Source of the DNA: Pseudophaeobacter sp965641885
GTDB lineage: Bacteria; Pseudomonadota; Alphaproteobacteria; Rhodobacterales; Rhodobacteraceae
DNA: 64,000 nucleotides
Assembly (NCBI GenBank): GCA_965641885.1
Contig: OZ282574.1
Location: 372,001-436,000, forward strand
Reading direction: 5' to 3'
A program made the position numbers and the translations under genes. Positions within the stretch are counted from its first letter, which is position 1, and the number at the start of each line of letters is the position of its first letter. The notes beneath the pieces were generated by a model. The model was not told the origin of the DNA, made no database searches, and saw only the letters and a list, made by a program, of their open reading frames with translations. This document shows, piece by piece, positions 33,921 to 42,103 of this stretch.

Positions 33921-35624
33921 ATGACCTTCCGTGCCCCCGTTTCCGAGTATGAATTCCTGCTCAACACCGTGATTGGCTTTGACCAGATTGCTGAGACCGC
34001 GCGTTTCGGTGAGGCCAGCACCGATATGGTGAGCGCCATTCTGACCGAAGCGGGCAAGCTTTGTGACGAGGTAATGGCCCCCTTGCAGCGCGCAGGTGAC
34101 CTGACCCCGGCGGCCTTGCAAAACGGTGTGGTGCGGACCTCGCCCGGGTTTGACGCGGGCTGGAAGGCGATTGCCGAGGGCGGCTGGATCGGCATGAGTG
34201 CGCCGCAGGAGTTTGGCGGTATGGGGCTGCCGATGACCCTGACGGCGGCGGTCAACGAGATGATGTCCGGCGCCTGTCTTTCGCTGCAGCTGGCGCCGCT
34301 GATGAGCCAGGGCCAGATCGAGGCGCTGGAGCATCACGCCAGCGATGCCCTGAAAGAGATCTACCTGCCCAAGCTGATTTCCGGCGAATGGTCCGGCACC
34401 ATGAACCTGACAGAGCCGCAGGCGGGATCCGATGTGGGCGCGCTCAGCTCCAAGGCCGAATCCAATGGGGATGGCTCTTTTGCGGTGAGTGGCCAGAAGA
34501 TCTTTATCTCCTGGGGTGACAATGATTTTGCCAAAAACATCTGCCATCTGGTGTTGGCGCGGCTGCCGGATGGTGTGCCCGGAACCAAGGGCATCTCTCT
34601 GTTTCTGGTGCCCAAATATCTCCCCAACGAAGATGGCACGCTGGGCGAAGCCAACAGCCTTGGCGTGGTCAGCCTGGAGCACAAGATGGGTCTGCACGGC
34701 TCTCCGACCTGTGTGATGCAGTTTGACGGCGCAACCGGCTGGCTGGTCGGGCCGGAGAATGGCGGCATGGCGGCGATGTTCACCATGATGAACAATGCGC
34801 GTCTTGGGGTTGGCGGCCAGGGCGTTGGTGCGGGCGAAGGCGCCTATCAGCAGGCCCTGTCCTATGCGCTTGAGCGCAGGCAGGGCAAGACGCCCTCGGG
34901 CTTTATCGCTGATCACGCCGATGTACGCCGCATGCTGATGGAGATGAAGGCAGATACCTATGCCGCCCGCGCCATCATGCTGGCCTGCGCCCATGCGACC
35001 GATATGCACAGCGCCACAGGGGCGGCGGACAGCAAAGCCCGCGCTGCCTTTTTGACACCCATTGCCAAGGCCTTTGGCACGGATACCGGGATCCGGGTTG
35101 CCGATCTGGGGATCCAGGTGCACGGCGGTATGGGCTTTATTGAAGAAAGCGGCGCGGCGCAGTTTTTGCGGGATGTGCGGGTGACCTCGATCTATGAGGG
35201 CACCAATGGCATTCAGGCGATGGATCTGGTGGCGCGCAAGATGATGGATGGCGGCGATATGGCCAATCGCATCATTGATGAAATCGAAGAACAGGCCGAA
35301 CGTGCCCGCCCAACCCATCCCAATATGGGTGAGGCCGTCTGGCAGGCCTGCGAATCCCTGCGCGAAACAACCGAATGGCTGGTGGCGCAGGAGGACCTGC
35401 AGGACCGCTTTGCCGGGGCCGCGCCCTATCTGCGGGCGTTTGCCCGGGTGCTGGGCGGCCACTATCACCTGTCGGCGGCGATTGCGGACAAGGGAGGCCC
35501 ACGCGAAAAACTGGCGCGGTTCTATATCAAACGGATGCTGCCAGAACATGACGGCCTGTTGACCCATGCGCAGGAAGGTGCTGCCGGCACCATGGCGCTC
35601 ACTCTCGAAGAATTGGCAAGCTAA
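33921..35624 (+). CDS. Acyl-CoA dehydrogenase, long DmdC-like form
   Basis: A 567-residue FAD-dependent dehydrogenase forming a trans-2 double bond in an acyl-CoA thioester and passing electrons to electron-transfer flavoprotein. Motifs: LTEPQAGSDVGALS (substrate and FAD loop), FISWGDND, and SIYEGTNGIQAMDL where the Glu is the likely catalytic base. The extra C-terminal helical domain is as in the roseobacter 3-methylmercaptopropionyl-CoA dehydrogenase DmdC, to which it is similar in length and pattern. Which acyl-CoA it uses cannot be decided here. ATG 33921 follows AAGAGGA; the next gene starts two bases after its stop. Confidence 0.9.
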   Translation: MTFRAPVSEYEFLLNTVIGFDQIAETARFGEASTDMVSAILTEAGKLCDEVMAPLQRAGDLTPAALQNGVVRTSPGFDAGWKAIAEGGWIGMSAPQEFGGMGLPMTLTAAVNEMMSGACLSLQLAPLMSQGQIEALEHHASDALKEIYLPKLISGEWSGTMNLTEPQAGSDVGALSSKAESNGDGSFAVSGQKIFISWGDNDFAKNICHLVLARLPDGVPGTKGISLFLVPKYLPNEDGTLGEANSLGVVSLEHKMGLHGSPTCVMQFDGATGWLVGPENGGMAAMFTMMNNARLGVGGQGVGAGEGAYQQALSYALERRQGKTPSGFIADHADVRRMLMEMKADTYAARAIMLACAHATDMHSATGAADSKARAAFLTPIAKAFGTDTGIRVADLGIQVHGGMGFIEESGAAQFLRDVRVTSIYEGTNGIQAMDLVARKMMDGGDMANRIIDEIEEQAERARPTHPNMGEAVWQACESLRETTEWLVAQEDLQDRFAGAAPYLRAFARVLGGHYHLSAAIADKGGPREKLARFYIKRMLPEHDGLLTHAQEGAAGTMALTLEELAS

Positions 35625-35626
35625 AC

Positions 35627-36673
35627 ATGGCAAGTGTTCCCGAAGTCGGCCCCCGTACGCCCTGGACCGAGCCGCCCGCGCTGGGCGAGGCAATTGAGGT
35701 CGCCGAAGGCGTGCTCTGGATGCGTCAGCCGCTGCCGATGAAGCTGGATCACGTCAATATCTACGCGCTGGATGAGGGCGACAGCTGGACGGTTGTCGAC
35801 ACCGGTTTTAACACCCGCAAAAGCCGCGAAATCTGGGAGAGCCTGATGGCAGGCCCGCTCAAGGGCAAGCCGGTCAGCCGCGTGGTCGGCACCCACCATC
35901 ACCCGGATCACATCGGGCTGGCGGGGTGGTTCCAGTCAGAGCACGGTGCCGAGCTGGTGACCAGCCGCACCGCCTGGCTGTTTGCCCGCATGCTGACGCT
36001 GGATGTGCAGGAGAGCTGGCCCGAGGAGACGCTGGCCTATTATCGCAGCGCAGGCATGGCCTCTGACATTTATGACAAACGCGTGGCGGACCGGCCCTTC
36101 AATTTCTCCGATATGGTCTATCCGATGCCGCTGGGCTTTACCCGGGTTCAGCAAGATGATGTCTTTCGCATGGGCGGGCGTGACTGGGATGTGCATATGG
36201 GCAATGGCCACGCGCCAGAGCACGCAACCTTTTGGAGCCGCGATGACAATCTGGTGATCTCTGGCGACCAGATCCTGGCCTCGATCAGCCCCAATATCGG
36301 CGTCTACGCCACCGAACCCATGGCGGACCCGTTGGGCGAATGGCTTGAGGCCTGCGAGCGGCTGTCGCTGCTGGCGCGCCCGGACCACCTTGCGCTGGGC
36401 GGCCATAAGCTGCCCTTTACCCGTCTGCCGCTTCGCATGCGGCAGCTGATCGACAATCATCACGGCGGCCTGGACCGGCTGATGGACTACCTTGAGGCGC
36501 CGCGCACGGCGGCGGATTGTTTCTCGCCGCTGTTCAAGCGTAAGATCGGGGAAGGGGAGTATGGGCTTGCACTGGTCGAAGCGGTGGCCCATGTCAATCA
36601 CCTCTACCGCACGGATCGGGTCAGCCGCGTCAAACGCGAAGATGGCGCCTGGCTGTATCAGAGAAAAGACTAG
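35627..36673 (+). CDS. MBL-fold metallo-hydrolase
   Basis: A 348-residue metallo-beta-lactamase-fold hydrolase. The metal-binding motif is THHHPDHIGLAGW at about residues 87-99, with NGHAPEH (third His) and SGDQIL (bridging Asp) further on, then a C-terminal helical domain. It follows the acyl-CoA dehydrogenase gene after two bases, so it probably acts in the same catabolic step sequence, for example as a thioesterase or lactonase, but this is inference from position. Other members are glyoxalase II-like. Confidence 0.9.
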   Translation: MASVPEVGPRTPWTEPPALGEAIEVAEGVLWMRQPLPMKLDHVNIYALDEGDSWTVVDTGFNTRKSREIWESLMAGPLKGKPVSRVVGTHHHPDHIGLAGWFQSEHGAELVTSRTAWLFARMLTLDVQESWPEETLAYYRSAGMASDIYDKRVADRPFNFSDMVYPMPLGFTRVQQDDVFRMGGRDWDVHMGNGHAPEHATFWSRDDNLVISGDQILASISPNIGVYATEPMADPLGEWLEACERLSLLARPDHLALGGHKLPFTRLPLRMRQLIDNHHGGLDRLMDYLEAPRTAADCFSPLFKRKIGEGEYGLALVEAVAHVNHLYRTDRVSRVKREDGAWLYQRKD

Positions 36674-36708
36674 GCACCGGGGCCGCGCCCCCGGCAAGGG
36701 GAGTGGCT

Positions 36709-37173
36709 ATGGATAACAAGATTTCAACCAGCGCTGAGGCAATCGAGGCAGCGGTCCTGCCCTGTGTGCATGAGGTTCACTCAGATCCTGAGGCCAAAAA
36801 TGGTCTCAACAAGGTGCCCGAAAAGCTGCAAAAACCCGACGGGGCCAAAAGTCCGGCGCGCTGGGCCTATGAGCGGCTGATCCTCTATATCCAGAATTTT
36901 GAAAACCAGCTGGACGGCGAACATGAAATCGCCATGGGCTTTGTTGGCGGCGATGCCGGTGTGCTCAGGATCGAGGGTATGGGCTATTATGACCCCGATA
37001 TTGTCACCTTCTACGGCAGCGACGGCGCGGGGGCCAAGACCCAGCTGGTGCAGCATGTCAGCCAGATGAACGTGATGCTGCGGGCGTTGCCAAAGCCACG
37101 TGAAGAAGTCCCGGCCAATCGCATCGGCTTTCGTCTGGCCAGCGATCTGGAAACCGAGCCCACCCCGGTATAG
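36709..37173 (+). CDS. Conserved hypothetical (DUF6173-like)
   Basis: A 154-residue soluble protein that I recognise only as a conserved alphaproteobacterial family of unknown function. Features are SPARWAYERLILYIQNFENQL (an amphipathic helix) and a beta-rich middle (EIAMGFVGGDAGVLRIEGMGYYDPDIVTFYG). ATG 36709 follows AAGGGGAG; a GTG two codons earlier is possible. An inverted repeat, CCGGGG-CCGCG-CCCCCGG, lies in the gap after the MBL gene and could attenuate read-through. Confidence 0.7.
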   Translation: MDNKISTSAEAIEAAVLPCVHEVHSDPEAKNGLNKVPEKLQKPDGAKSPARWAYERLILYIQNFENQLDGEHEIAMGFVGGDAGVLRIEGMGYYDPDIVTFYGSDGAGAKTQLVQHVSQMNVMLRALPKPREEVPANRIGFRLASDLETEPTPV

Positions 37174-37200
37174 ATGCCTGGGTAATCCGAGAGGCTGATC

Positions 37201-37866
37201 TTGCCTGATCTGGTGAAAAATTTTTGCACCGCTGACCGGGCCTCTGCCTGCACCGCGTTGTGGTCAGGCTGGCGGTGTTTTGTTGTGGCCAGTTTGTTTT
37301 TTTCCAGTCTGGCTGGCGCAAATCAGGCCCTGCCACAACCGGCGGTGGCCGAGGCGCAGCCCAGTGGTTTTTTCGATTCCTTAGGATTAGAGCAGCTCGC
37401 GCGGGGCATGCAGCTGCGGGCGCATGCCCTGCTGTTGGAGCGCGTCACCGAACAGGGCGGGGTGCCCAATGCCTTTACCACGGATGGCTGCAGTGGCGGG
37501 CTTTCGGCCAGCTGGGGGCAGATTGCGGCGCATTGGCCGGGCTTTGCTGCGCGCTATCAAAGCAGCCCGCCGTTTGAAGCCTGCTGTATCACGCATGACC
37601 GGGCCTATCACGGCATCAGCGGTGCGCGCACCCCCGAGGCCAGCTATGGGGCACGACTGCAAGCGGACCAGCAGTTGCGTCACTGCGTCAGGCAGGTCGC
37701 AGCAGAACAGGGCGAGGGGCTGGCTGCAGAGTATGGCGTCTCTCGCGAGGCGCTGGAACGCGGATTTTGGCAGTTGTCGCAGGCGATGTATTTTGCGGTG
37801 CGATTCGGAGGTGGGCCGTGTTCGGGCCTGTCCTGGCGCTGGGGATACGGCTATCCAGAGTGCTGA
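37201..37866 (+). CDS. Secreted phospholipase A2-like protein
   Basis: A 221-residue protein beginning at a TTG preceded by GAGAGG. A hydrophobic signal segment lies at about residues 26-40 (CFVVASLFFSSLAGA). Two PLA2-type signatures are visible: TDGCSGG at 94-100, like a calcium-binding loop, and CCITHDRAY at 128-136, where C-C-x2-H-D-x2-Y is the catalytic His-Asp motif of phospholipase A2. Further Cys residues (QLRHCV, GGPCSG, YPEC) could form disulfides. It is likely exported and may hydrolyse phospholipids. Substrate is inference; the motif is complete. Confidence 0.72.
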   Translation: MPDLVKNFCTADRASACTALWSGWRCFVVASLFFSSLAGANQALPQPAVAEAQPSGFFDSLGLEQLARGMQLRAHALLLERVTEQGGVPNAFTTDGCSGGLSASWGQIAAHWPGFAARYQSSPPFEACCITHDRAYHGISGARTPEASYGARLQADQQLRHCVRQVAAEQGEGLAAEYGVSREALERGFWQLSQAMYFAVRFGGGPCSGLSWRWGYGYPEC

Positions 37867-37995
37867 CAGCGGTCATGGCCGCGACCTAAGGGCCGCAGAT
37901 CCCGGTTTTCGCCCCCCTGTGCGGCAATGACGTGGTGACAGGCAAATTGAAATCCAGTATTCAGCAAGAAACACACGCGAATAGGAAGATCCGTC

Positions 37996-38130
37996 ATGGC
38001 TGAACACAAACACGGCACCATGGACATCAAAGTTCAAGAAAAAACCTACGCAGATTTCATCTCCTTCACGACGCGATTTGGCATCTTTCTGGTGGTGCTG
38101 ACGCTGTTCCTTGCTGTCTTTGCAACCTGA
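37996..38130 (+). CDS. aa3-type cytochrome c oxidase subunit IV
   Basis: A 44-residue protein matching the tiny fourth subunit of Rhodobacteraceae and Paracoccus aa3 cytochrome c oxidase. It starts MAEHKHGTMDIKVQEKTY and ends with one transmembrane helix (FGIFLVVLTLFLAVFAT). The structural role is a peripheral helix beside subunits I and III; deletion in Paracoccus has little effect on activity. AGGAAGA precedes the ATG. The gene is unlinked to other oxidase genes and lies nine bases before a lipoprotein gene. Confidence 0.85.
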   Translation: MAEHKHGTMDIKVQEKTYADFISFTTRFGIFLVVLTLFLAVFAT

Positions 38131-38139
38131 TATCGGCAA

Positions 38140-38793
38140 ATGAAACTGGGTAATGTGTTTGGGGCCCGCGCGACGGGATCTGTTGTCATGCGTGCGGCTC
38201 TTTTGGCCAGCTGCGTCGCCCTTGCTGGCTGTGCGGAGCAAAAAAAGCCCAATGCCGATGCGGCAGAGCTTGCGGTGGCTTCCTACCGTCATGATGGCCC
38301 TGCGGCGCTGACGTTGTTTACCATGGTAAACAATCGCACCGGCAACGGTGCGCATACATCGCTGATGGTCAACGCCTCTGAGCGGGTTATTTTTGATCCC
38401 GCAGGCTCGTTCTATGCGGACGTGGTGCCGGAACGGAATGATGTCTTGCATGGCGTCACCCCCGGCGTGGTTCTGGCCTATCGCGGTGCCCATGCCCGCA
38501 GCACCCATCATGTGGTGGTGCAGCGCGTTGAGGTGACGCCGGAACAGGCAGAGCGCGCCTTGCAGCTGGTGGTTTCAAATGGCCGCGTGCCCGGTGCCTA
38601 TTGCGCCAATTCCACCTCTTCGATCCTGAGTCAGATCCCCGAGTTTGAATCGCTGAAAGTGACCTTCTATCCGGTGAAACTGTCGGATCAGTTCGGAGAG
38701 CTTCCCGGGGTGACCACCGAGAAATACTATGAAGATGACGACGAAGACCTGCAAAAAGCCCTGGCCGAGGGCAATGTCGTGCTGAACGGCTGA
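38140..38793 (+). CDS. Lipoprotein, unknown function
   Basis: A 217-residue protein with a lipobox (LAGC, Cys at about 31) after a short hydrophobic segment, so it is probably anchored in the inner leaflet of the outer membrane or in the inner membrane. The mature domain (LTLFTMVNNRTGNGAHTSLMVNAS... HHVVVQRVEVTPEQAERAL... GAYCANSTSSIL) has conserved His and Cys and may be papain-like in shape, but I recognise no family. An internal ATG at 38188 would give a tighter signal peptide and may be the true start. A strong terminator follows. Confidence 0.75.
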   Translation: MKLGNVFGARATGSVVMRAALLASCVALAGCAEQKKPNADAAELAVASYRHDGPAALTLFTMVNNRTGNGAHTSLMVNASERVIFDPAGSFYADVVPERNDVLHGVTPGVVLAYRGAHARSTHHVVVQRVEVTPEQAERALQLVVSNGRVPGAYCANSTSSILSQIPEFESLKVTFYPVKLSDQFGELPGVTTEKYYEDDDEDLQKALAEGNVVLNG

Positions 38794-38846
38794 GACCTTA
38801 TTGATCTGCTCAACGGGCGTCTTGATTTAGCAAAGCTGACAGCTGG

Positions 38847-38879
38847 CGGCCGCGTGGGGAGACCTGCGCGGCCGTTTTT
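38847..38879 (+). terminator. Rho-independent terminator of the lipoprotein gene
   Basis: CGGCCGCG (38847-38854) pairs perfectly with CGCGGCCG (38867-38874), with a 12-base loop, followed at once by TTTTT. Confidence 0.88.
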
Positions 38880-38903
38880 CCTTTTCTCAGACTTGCTGGT
38901 CAG

Positions 38904-39236
38904 TCAGCTGGACAGAAAGAACAGCAGCAAAAACCCACTGACGCCACTTAGCAGCGCCCAAAGAACATTGCGGGTGAGATAGCCCGCAACAAAGGTCAGC
39001 GCCGCCACAGCCAGATGTGGCAGGCTGGTCTCGCCGCCCGTGGTCGAGGGCCAGACCACCAAAGGCGCCACCAGCGCCGGGATGATCGCCACTGCCGTAT
39101 AGCGCAGATGCCGCATCAGCCAGGCGGGCATGGGCCGCCCGCCCATAAAGCCGATAAAGGCAAACCGCAGGGCAAAGCTGCCCACGGCCAGCCCAATGAT
39201 GACAATCCACAGACTGGCCTGATCAAAGTTGCTCAT
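38904..39236 (-). CDS. azlD: Branched-chain amino acid exporter small subunit (AzlD)
   Basis: A 110-residue membrane protein with four helices, matching the AzlD/BrnE family. It starts MSNFDQASLWIVIIGLAVGSFALRFAFIGF and contains the conserved RPMPAWLMRHLRYTAVAI. With AzlC it exports branched-chain amino acids or related compounds. Its start overlaps the stop of azlC by four bases. Confidence 0.92.
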   Translation of the reverse strand: MSNFDQASLWIVIIGLAVGSFALRFAFIGFMGGRPMPAWLMRHLRYTAVAIIPALVAPLVVWPSTTGGETSLPHLAVAALTFVAGYLTRNVLWALLSGVSGFLLLFFLSS

Positions 39237-39958
39237 GACTGGCTCTCCTTCTTTGCGGCCCGCTCAAACCAGAGTTCCGCCTGTGCGCCCGCCATCATGC
39301 CCGCAAGTCCTGCAACAATCAGACCCAGATTATAGGGCAGCAGGGTGGCTGGCAGTGAGACGGCGATGGCGACAAAGCAGGCCACCAGATGCGCCGGCGT
39401 GCGCAGCATCGGTCCGATCATCGCCAGAAAGGCCAGTGGCAGCACAAAATCCAACCCCCAGCTTGCCGGGATCTGCGCCCCCACCAGTGCTCCGGTGACA
39501 GTGGCAATCATCCAGCCCGGCGCCACAATGCCATTGGTGCCAAAGAAATACGCCATGCGCTGTGGCACGGACATATCGGGCTCGCTCTCGAATTTGACCA
39601 CCGACAGGGCGTAGGACTGGTCCACCACCAGATAGGCAGCACAGGCGCGCTGCCACAGCGGGGCGTCGCCCAGATAGGGGGTGAGGGAGGCAGAATACAT
39701 CGCCACCCGCAGGTTCACCGCCAGCGCCGAGACCAGCACAATCAGCAGCGGCGTGTTCTCTTGCAGCAGCTGCAGTGCGGTGAACTGGGCAGAGCCCGCA
39801 AAGACCGCCATGGAAAAGGTAAAGGCCTCAAGGACATTTAGTCCGGCCTCGGCGGCAAGAACGCCAAACAACAGCCCAAAAGGACCAGAGACCAAAAGAA
39901 AGGGGGCACTGTCGCGGACGCCTTTCCAAAATGCTGATTTCGTGGTGGTGAAAGCCAT
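39233..39958 (-). CDS. azlC: Branched-chain amino acid permease (AzlC)
   Basis: A 241-residue inner-membrane permease of the AzlC/BrnF (LIV-E) family with about seven helices. Characteristic segments are FLLVSGPFGLLFGVLAAEAGLN, FAGSAQFTALQLL, and LVVDQSYALSVVKF. It pairs with AzlD. The start codon at 39958 is divergent from fdhD with 55 bases between the starts. Confidence 0.94.
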   Translation of the reverse strand: MAFTTTKSAFWKGVRDSAPFLLVSGPFGLLFGVLAAEAGLNVLEAFTFSMAVFAGSAQFTALQLLQENTPLLIVLVSALAVNLRVAMYSASLTPYLGDAPLWQRACAAYLVVDQSYALSVVKFESEPDMSVPQRMAYFFGTNGIVAPGWMIATVTGALVGAQIPASWGLDFVLPLAFLAMIGPMLRTPAHLVACFVAIAVSLPATLLPYNLGLIVAGLAGMMAGAQAELWFERAAKKESQS

Positions 39959-40013
39959 GCGCGCGTCCTAAGTTCAATGCCAACTTGGTAGGCAGCTTCA
40001 GAGGGTTCTGCAA

Positions 40014-40907
40014 TTGGTAAAAACACCTGACCTTTCGGAGATCCTGTCACAGTATCTGATTGCGCCTGATCCTGGGTGTGCGGGGCTGACCCGTGCCGTT
40101 GAGGGCCGCGATGAGCATGGCAATCCAGTTGCACTCTCGGTGGTCGAGGAGCGCCCCCTGACCATCTACCTGAACCGGCAGGAAATTGTCACCGCCATGA
40201 CCATTGGCGACTATCCGGAATATCTGGCGCTGGGTTTTTTGCGCAATCAGGGCATGCTGTCGCCGGACGAGGACATCCTGCGCGTCGACTACGACGAAGA
40301 GCTGGAAACCGTGGTGGTGCGCACCGCGATTGAGACGTCATATGAGGAAAAACTGCAGAAAAAGACCCGCACCTCTGGCTGCGCCGTGGGCACTGTCTTT
40401 GGCGATATGATGGAGGGGCTGGAGGGCGTGCAACTGCCCGCGACGCCGGTGAAAACCTCCTGGCTCTATGCGCTGGCGCATAAGATCAACCGCACGCCGT
40501 CGCTGTATCTTGAGGCCGGGGCGATCCATGGCACGGTGCTGTGCCATCAGGACCGTCCACTGGTCTATATGGAGGACGTCGGACGGCACAATGCGGTCGA
40601 CAAAATCGCTGGCTGGATGCTGTCAGAGCGCATCAAAGCCGCGGATAAGATCATGTATACCACCGGCCGGATGACCTCTGAGATGGTGATCAAGACCGCG
40701 ATGATGGGCATTCCGGTACTGGCCTCCCGCTCGGGCTTTACCGCCTGGGGCGTTGAGATTGCGCAGCAGGTCGGCCTCACCCTGATTGGCCGGATGAAGG
40801 GGCAGCGGTTTGTCTGTCTGGCTGGGGATGAGAGGTTAGAGCGCGATATGGATCCCAAAGACGCACCGGTTGAGGCAAAGAAACATCGCAGAAAGAGCGC
40901 AGGGTGA
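40014..40907 (+). CDS. fdhD: Formate dehydrogenase accessory sulfurtransferase
   Basis: A 297-residue FdhD-family protein. FdhD moves sulfur from the cysteine desulfurase IscS to the molybdenum cofactor of formate dehydrogenase. Motifs: LTIYLNRQEIVTAMTIGDYPEYLALGFL near the N-terminus, the active-site loop TSGCAVGTVFGD, and EDVGRHNAVDKIAGW, which binds the cofactor. E. coli FdhD has a C-x-x-C loop; here only one Cys is in it. It starts with TTG after AGAGGG; no ATG or GTG fits the family length. It begins the molybdenum cofactor cluster with mobA, mobB and moeA. Confidence 0.92.
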   Translation: MVKTPDLSEILSQYLIAPDPGCAGLTRAVEGRDEHGNPVALSVVEERPLTIYLNRQEIVTAMTIGDYPEYLALGFLRNQGMLSPDEDILRVDYDEELETVVVRTAIETSYEEKLQKKTRTSGCAVGTVFGDMMEGLEGVQLPATPVKTSWLYALAHKINRTPSLYLEAGAIHGTVLCHQDRPLVYMEDVGRHNAVDKIAGWMLSERIKAADKIMYTTGRMTSEMVIKTAMMGIPVLASRSGFTAWGVEIAQQVGLTLIGRMKGQRFVCLAGDERLERDMDPKDAPVEAKKHRRKSAG

Positions 40908-40970
40908 TGGAGTAGAGCTTCTGTCGTCTTCAAAAGAACAGGTGGCTGCGGGTGGCACACAGTAACAACA

Positions 40971-41471
40971 GTGGGTTTTATAGTGCTTGAGACCGCAAAG
41001 TTCATTCTTTTGATGGTGGGTGTCATTGGTCTGCCGCTTGGCTGGGTGGCCGGAATTCAAGTCTATAAAAATGCTGTTCGTCAAATTTTTGATGGAATGG
41101 CGCAATTGGAACTATCAGAGTTGCAGCGCGTTGGTTGGCCTCAGGAAGATGATCTGAAAAGCGTGTTTATGAGGCCGTTGCATGACCATCTGATCGCGTC
41201 TTTGCAGCACAGGAACCATGATAAATCTGCGGTGTTGGGCAAGATCTGGATTTGGGGCCTGCCTGAGTGCGTTGGTATTTCAGATCTAACCCGGCGGGCT
41301 GCAAGGAGGTATCGGGTCATCAAGTCGATTACTGTTGTTCTGTTCTGCGGTGTTCTGCCATACTTTTTTGCTTATAATTTTATGCCGAGCTTTGTGCTTT
41401 TGACACTGGTCATTTTGTTTCCGATAGAAAAGCTCTTTAGTTGGCCAAAACCAGAAGGCAGCACCACATGA
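40971..41471 (+). CDS. Membrane protein of unknown function before mobA
   Basis: A 166-residue protein starting at a GTG, with an N-terminal helix (FILLMVGVIGLPLGWVAGI) and two C-terminal helices (SITVVLFCGVLPYFFAY and SFVLLTLVILFPIEKLF). The middle is polar. Base composition is noticeably richer in A+T than its neighbours, which may point to acquisition or weak selection. Its stop overlaps the mobA start by four bases (ATGA). No family recognised; the link to molybdenum cofactor is by position only. Confidence 0.6.
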   Translation: MGFIVLETAKFILLMVGVIGLPLGWVAGIQVYKNAVRQIFDGMAQLELSELQRVGWPQEDDLKSVFMRPLHDHLIASLQHRNHDKSAVLGKIWIWGLPECVGISDLTRRAARRYRVIKSITVVLFCGVLPYFFAYNFMPSFVLLTLVILFPIEKLFSWPKPEGSTT

Positions 41472-42103
41472 CAAAACCCCTTGGAGTGATCCTCGCAGGT
41501 GGTCTCGCCACCCGCATGGGCGGCGGCGACAAAGGCCTGTTGCCGATCGGCGGCCAAAGCCTGCTGTCACGTGTATGCGACCGACTGGCACCGCAGGTCA
41601 CGGGGCTGGCGCTGAACGCCAATGGCGATGCGGCGCGGTTTGATGATCTGGGCCTGCCGGTGGTTGCCGACAGTATCGAAGGCTTTGCCGGCCCCCTTGC
41701 GGGGGTGCTGGCCGGGCTCGACTGGGCCGCGACGCAGGGCGCTGATGCCATCGTCACCGCCGCTGCTGATACGCCCTTTTTCCCAACGGATCTGGTGGCG
41801 CGACTGCTGGCGGCCTCGGAAGGGCAGGCGCATCCGCTGGTGCTGGCGACCACGCCGCGCACTGGTGAAGAGCTGAAATCCGGTGGGCGCAGCAGGGTGA
41901 ACCGGCATCCGACCTTTGGTCTGTGGCCCGTGGCGCTGCGCGATGATCTGCGCGCTGCTTTGCACGATGGTTTGCGCAAGGTTGTGATCTGGACCGACCG
42001 TCATGGCGGGCGCGAGGCGCTGTTTGAGGCCACACCCTTTGATCCTTTTTTCAACGTCAACACGCCCGAGGATCTCAAACGGGCTGAGGAGCTTTTGCGA
42101 TGA
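41468..42103 (+). CDS. mobA: Molybdenum cofactor guanylyltransferase
   Basis: A 211-residue enzyme that attaches GMP to molybdenum cofactor to give the dinucleotide form used by DMSO-reductase-family enzymes such as formate dehydrogenase. The nucleotide-binding motif LAGGLATRMGGGDKG is at about residues 9-23, and AAADTPFFP holds the metal-binding Asp. FNVNTPEDLKRAE ends the domain. It overlaps both neighbours: four bases with the unknown membrane protein gene upstream and four with mobB downstream. Confidence 0.95.
   Translation: MTKPLGVILAGGLATRMGGGDKGLLPIGGQSLLSRVCDRLAPQVTGLALNANGDAARFDDLGLPVVADSIEGFAGPLAGVLAGLDWAATQGADAIVTAAADTPFFPTDLVARLLAASEGQAHPLVLATTPRTGEELKSGGRSRVNRHPTFGLWPVALRDDLRAALHDGLRKVVIWTDRHGGREALFEATPFDPFFNVNTPEDLKRAEELLR

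Noticed and set aside
33846..35693. 615-codon frame antisense to the acyl-CoA dehydrogenase gene
   Set aside because: The sense frame has full dehydrogenase motifs; the antisense product is low-complexity and His/Gln/Arg-rich.
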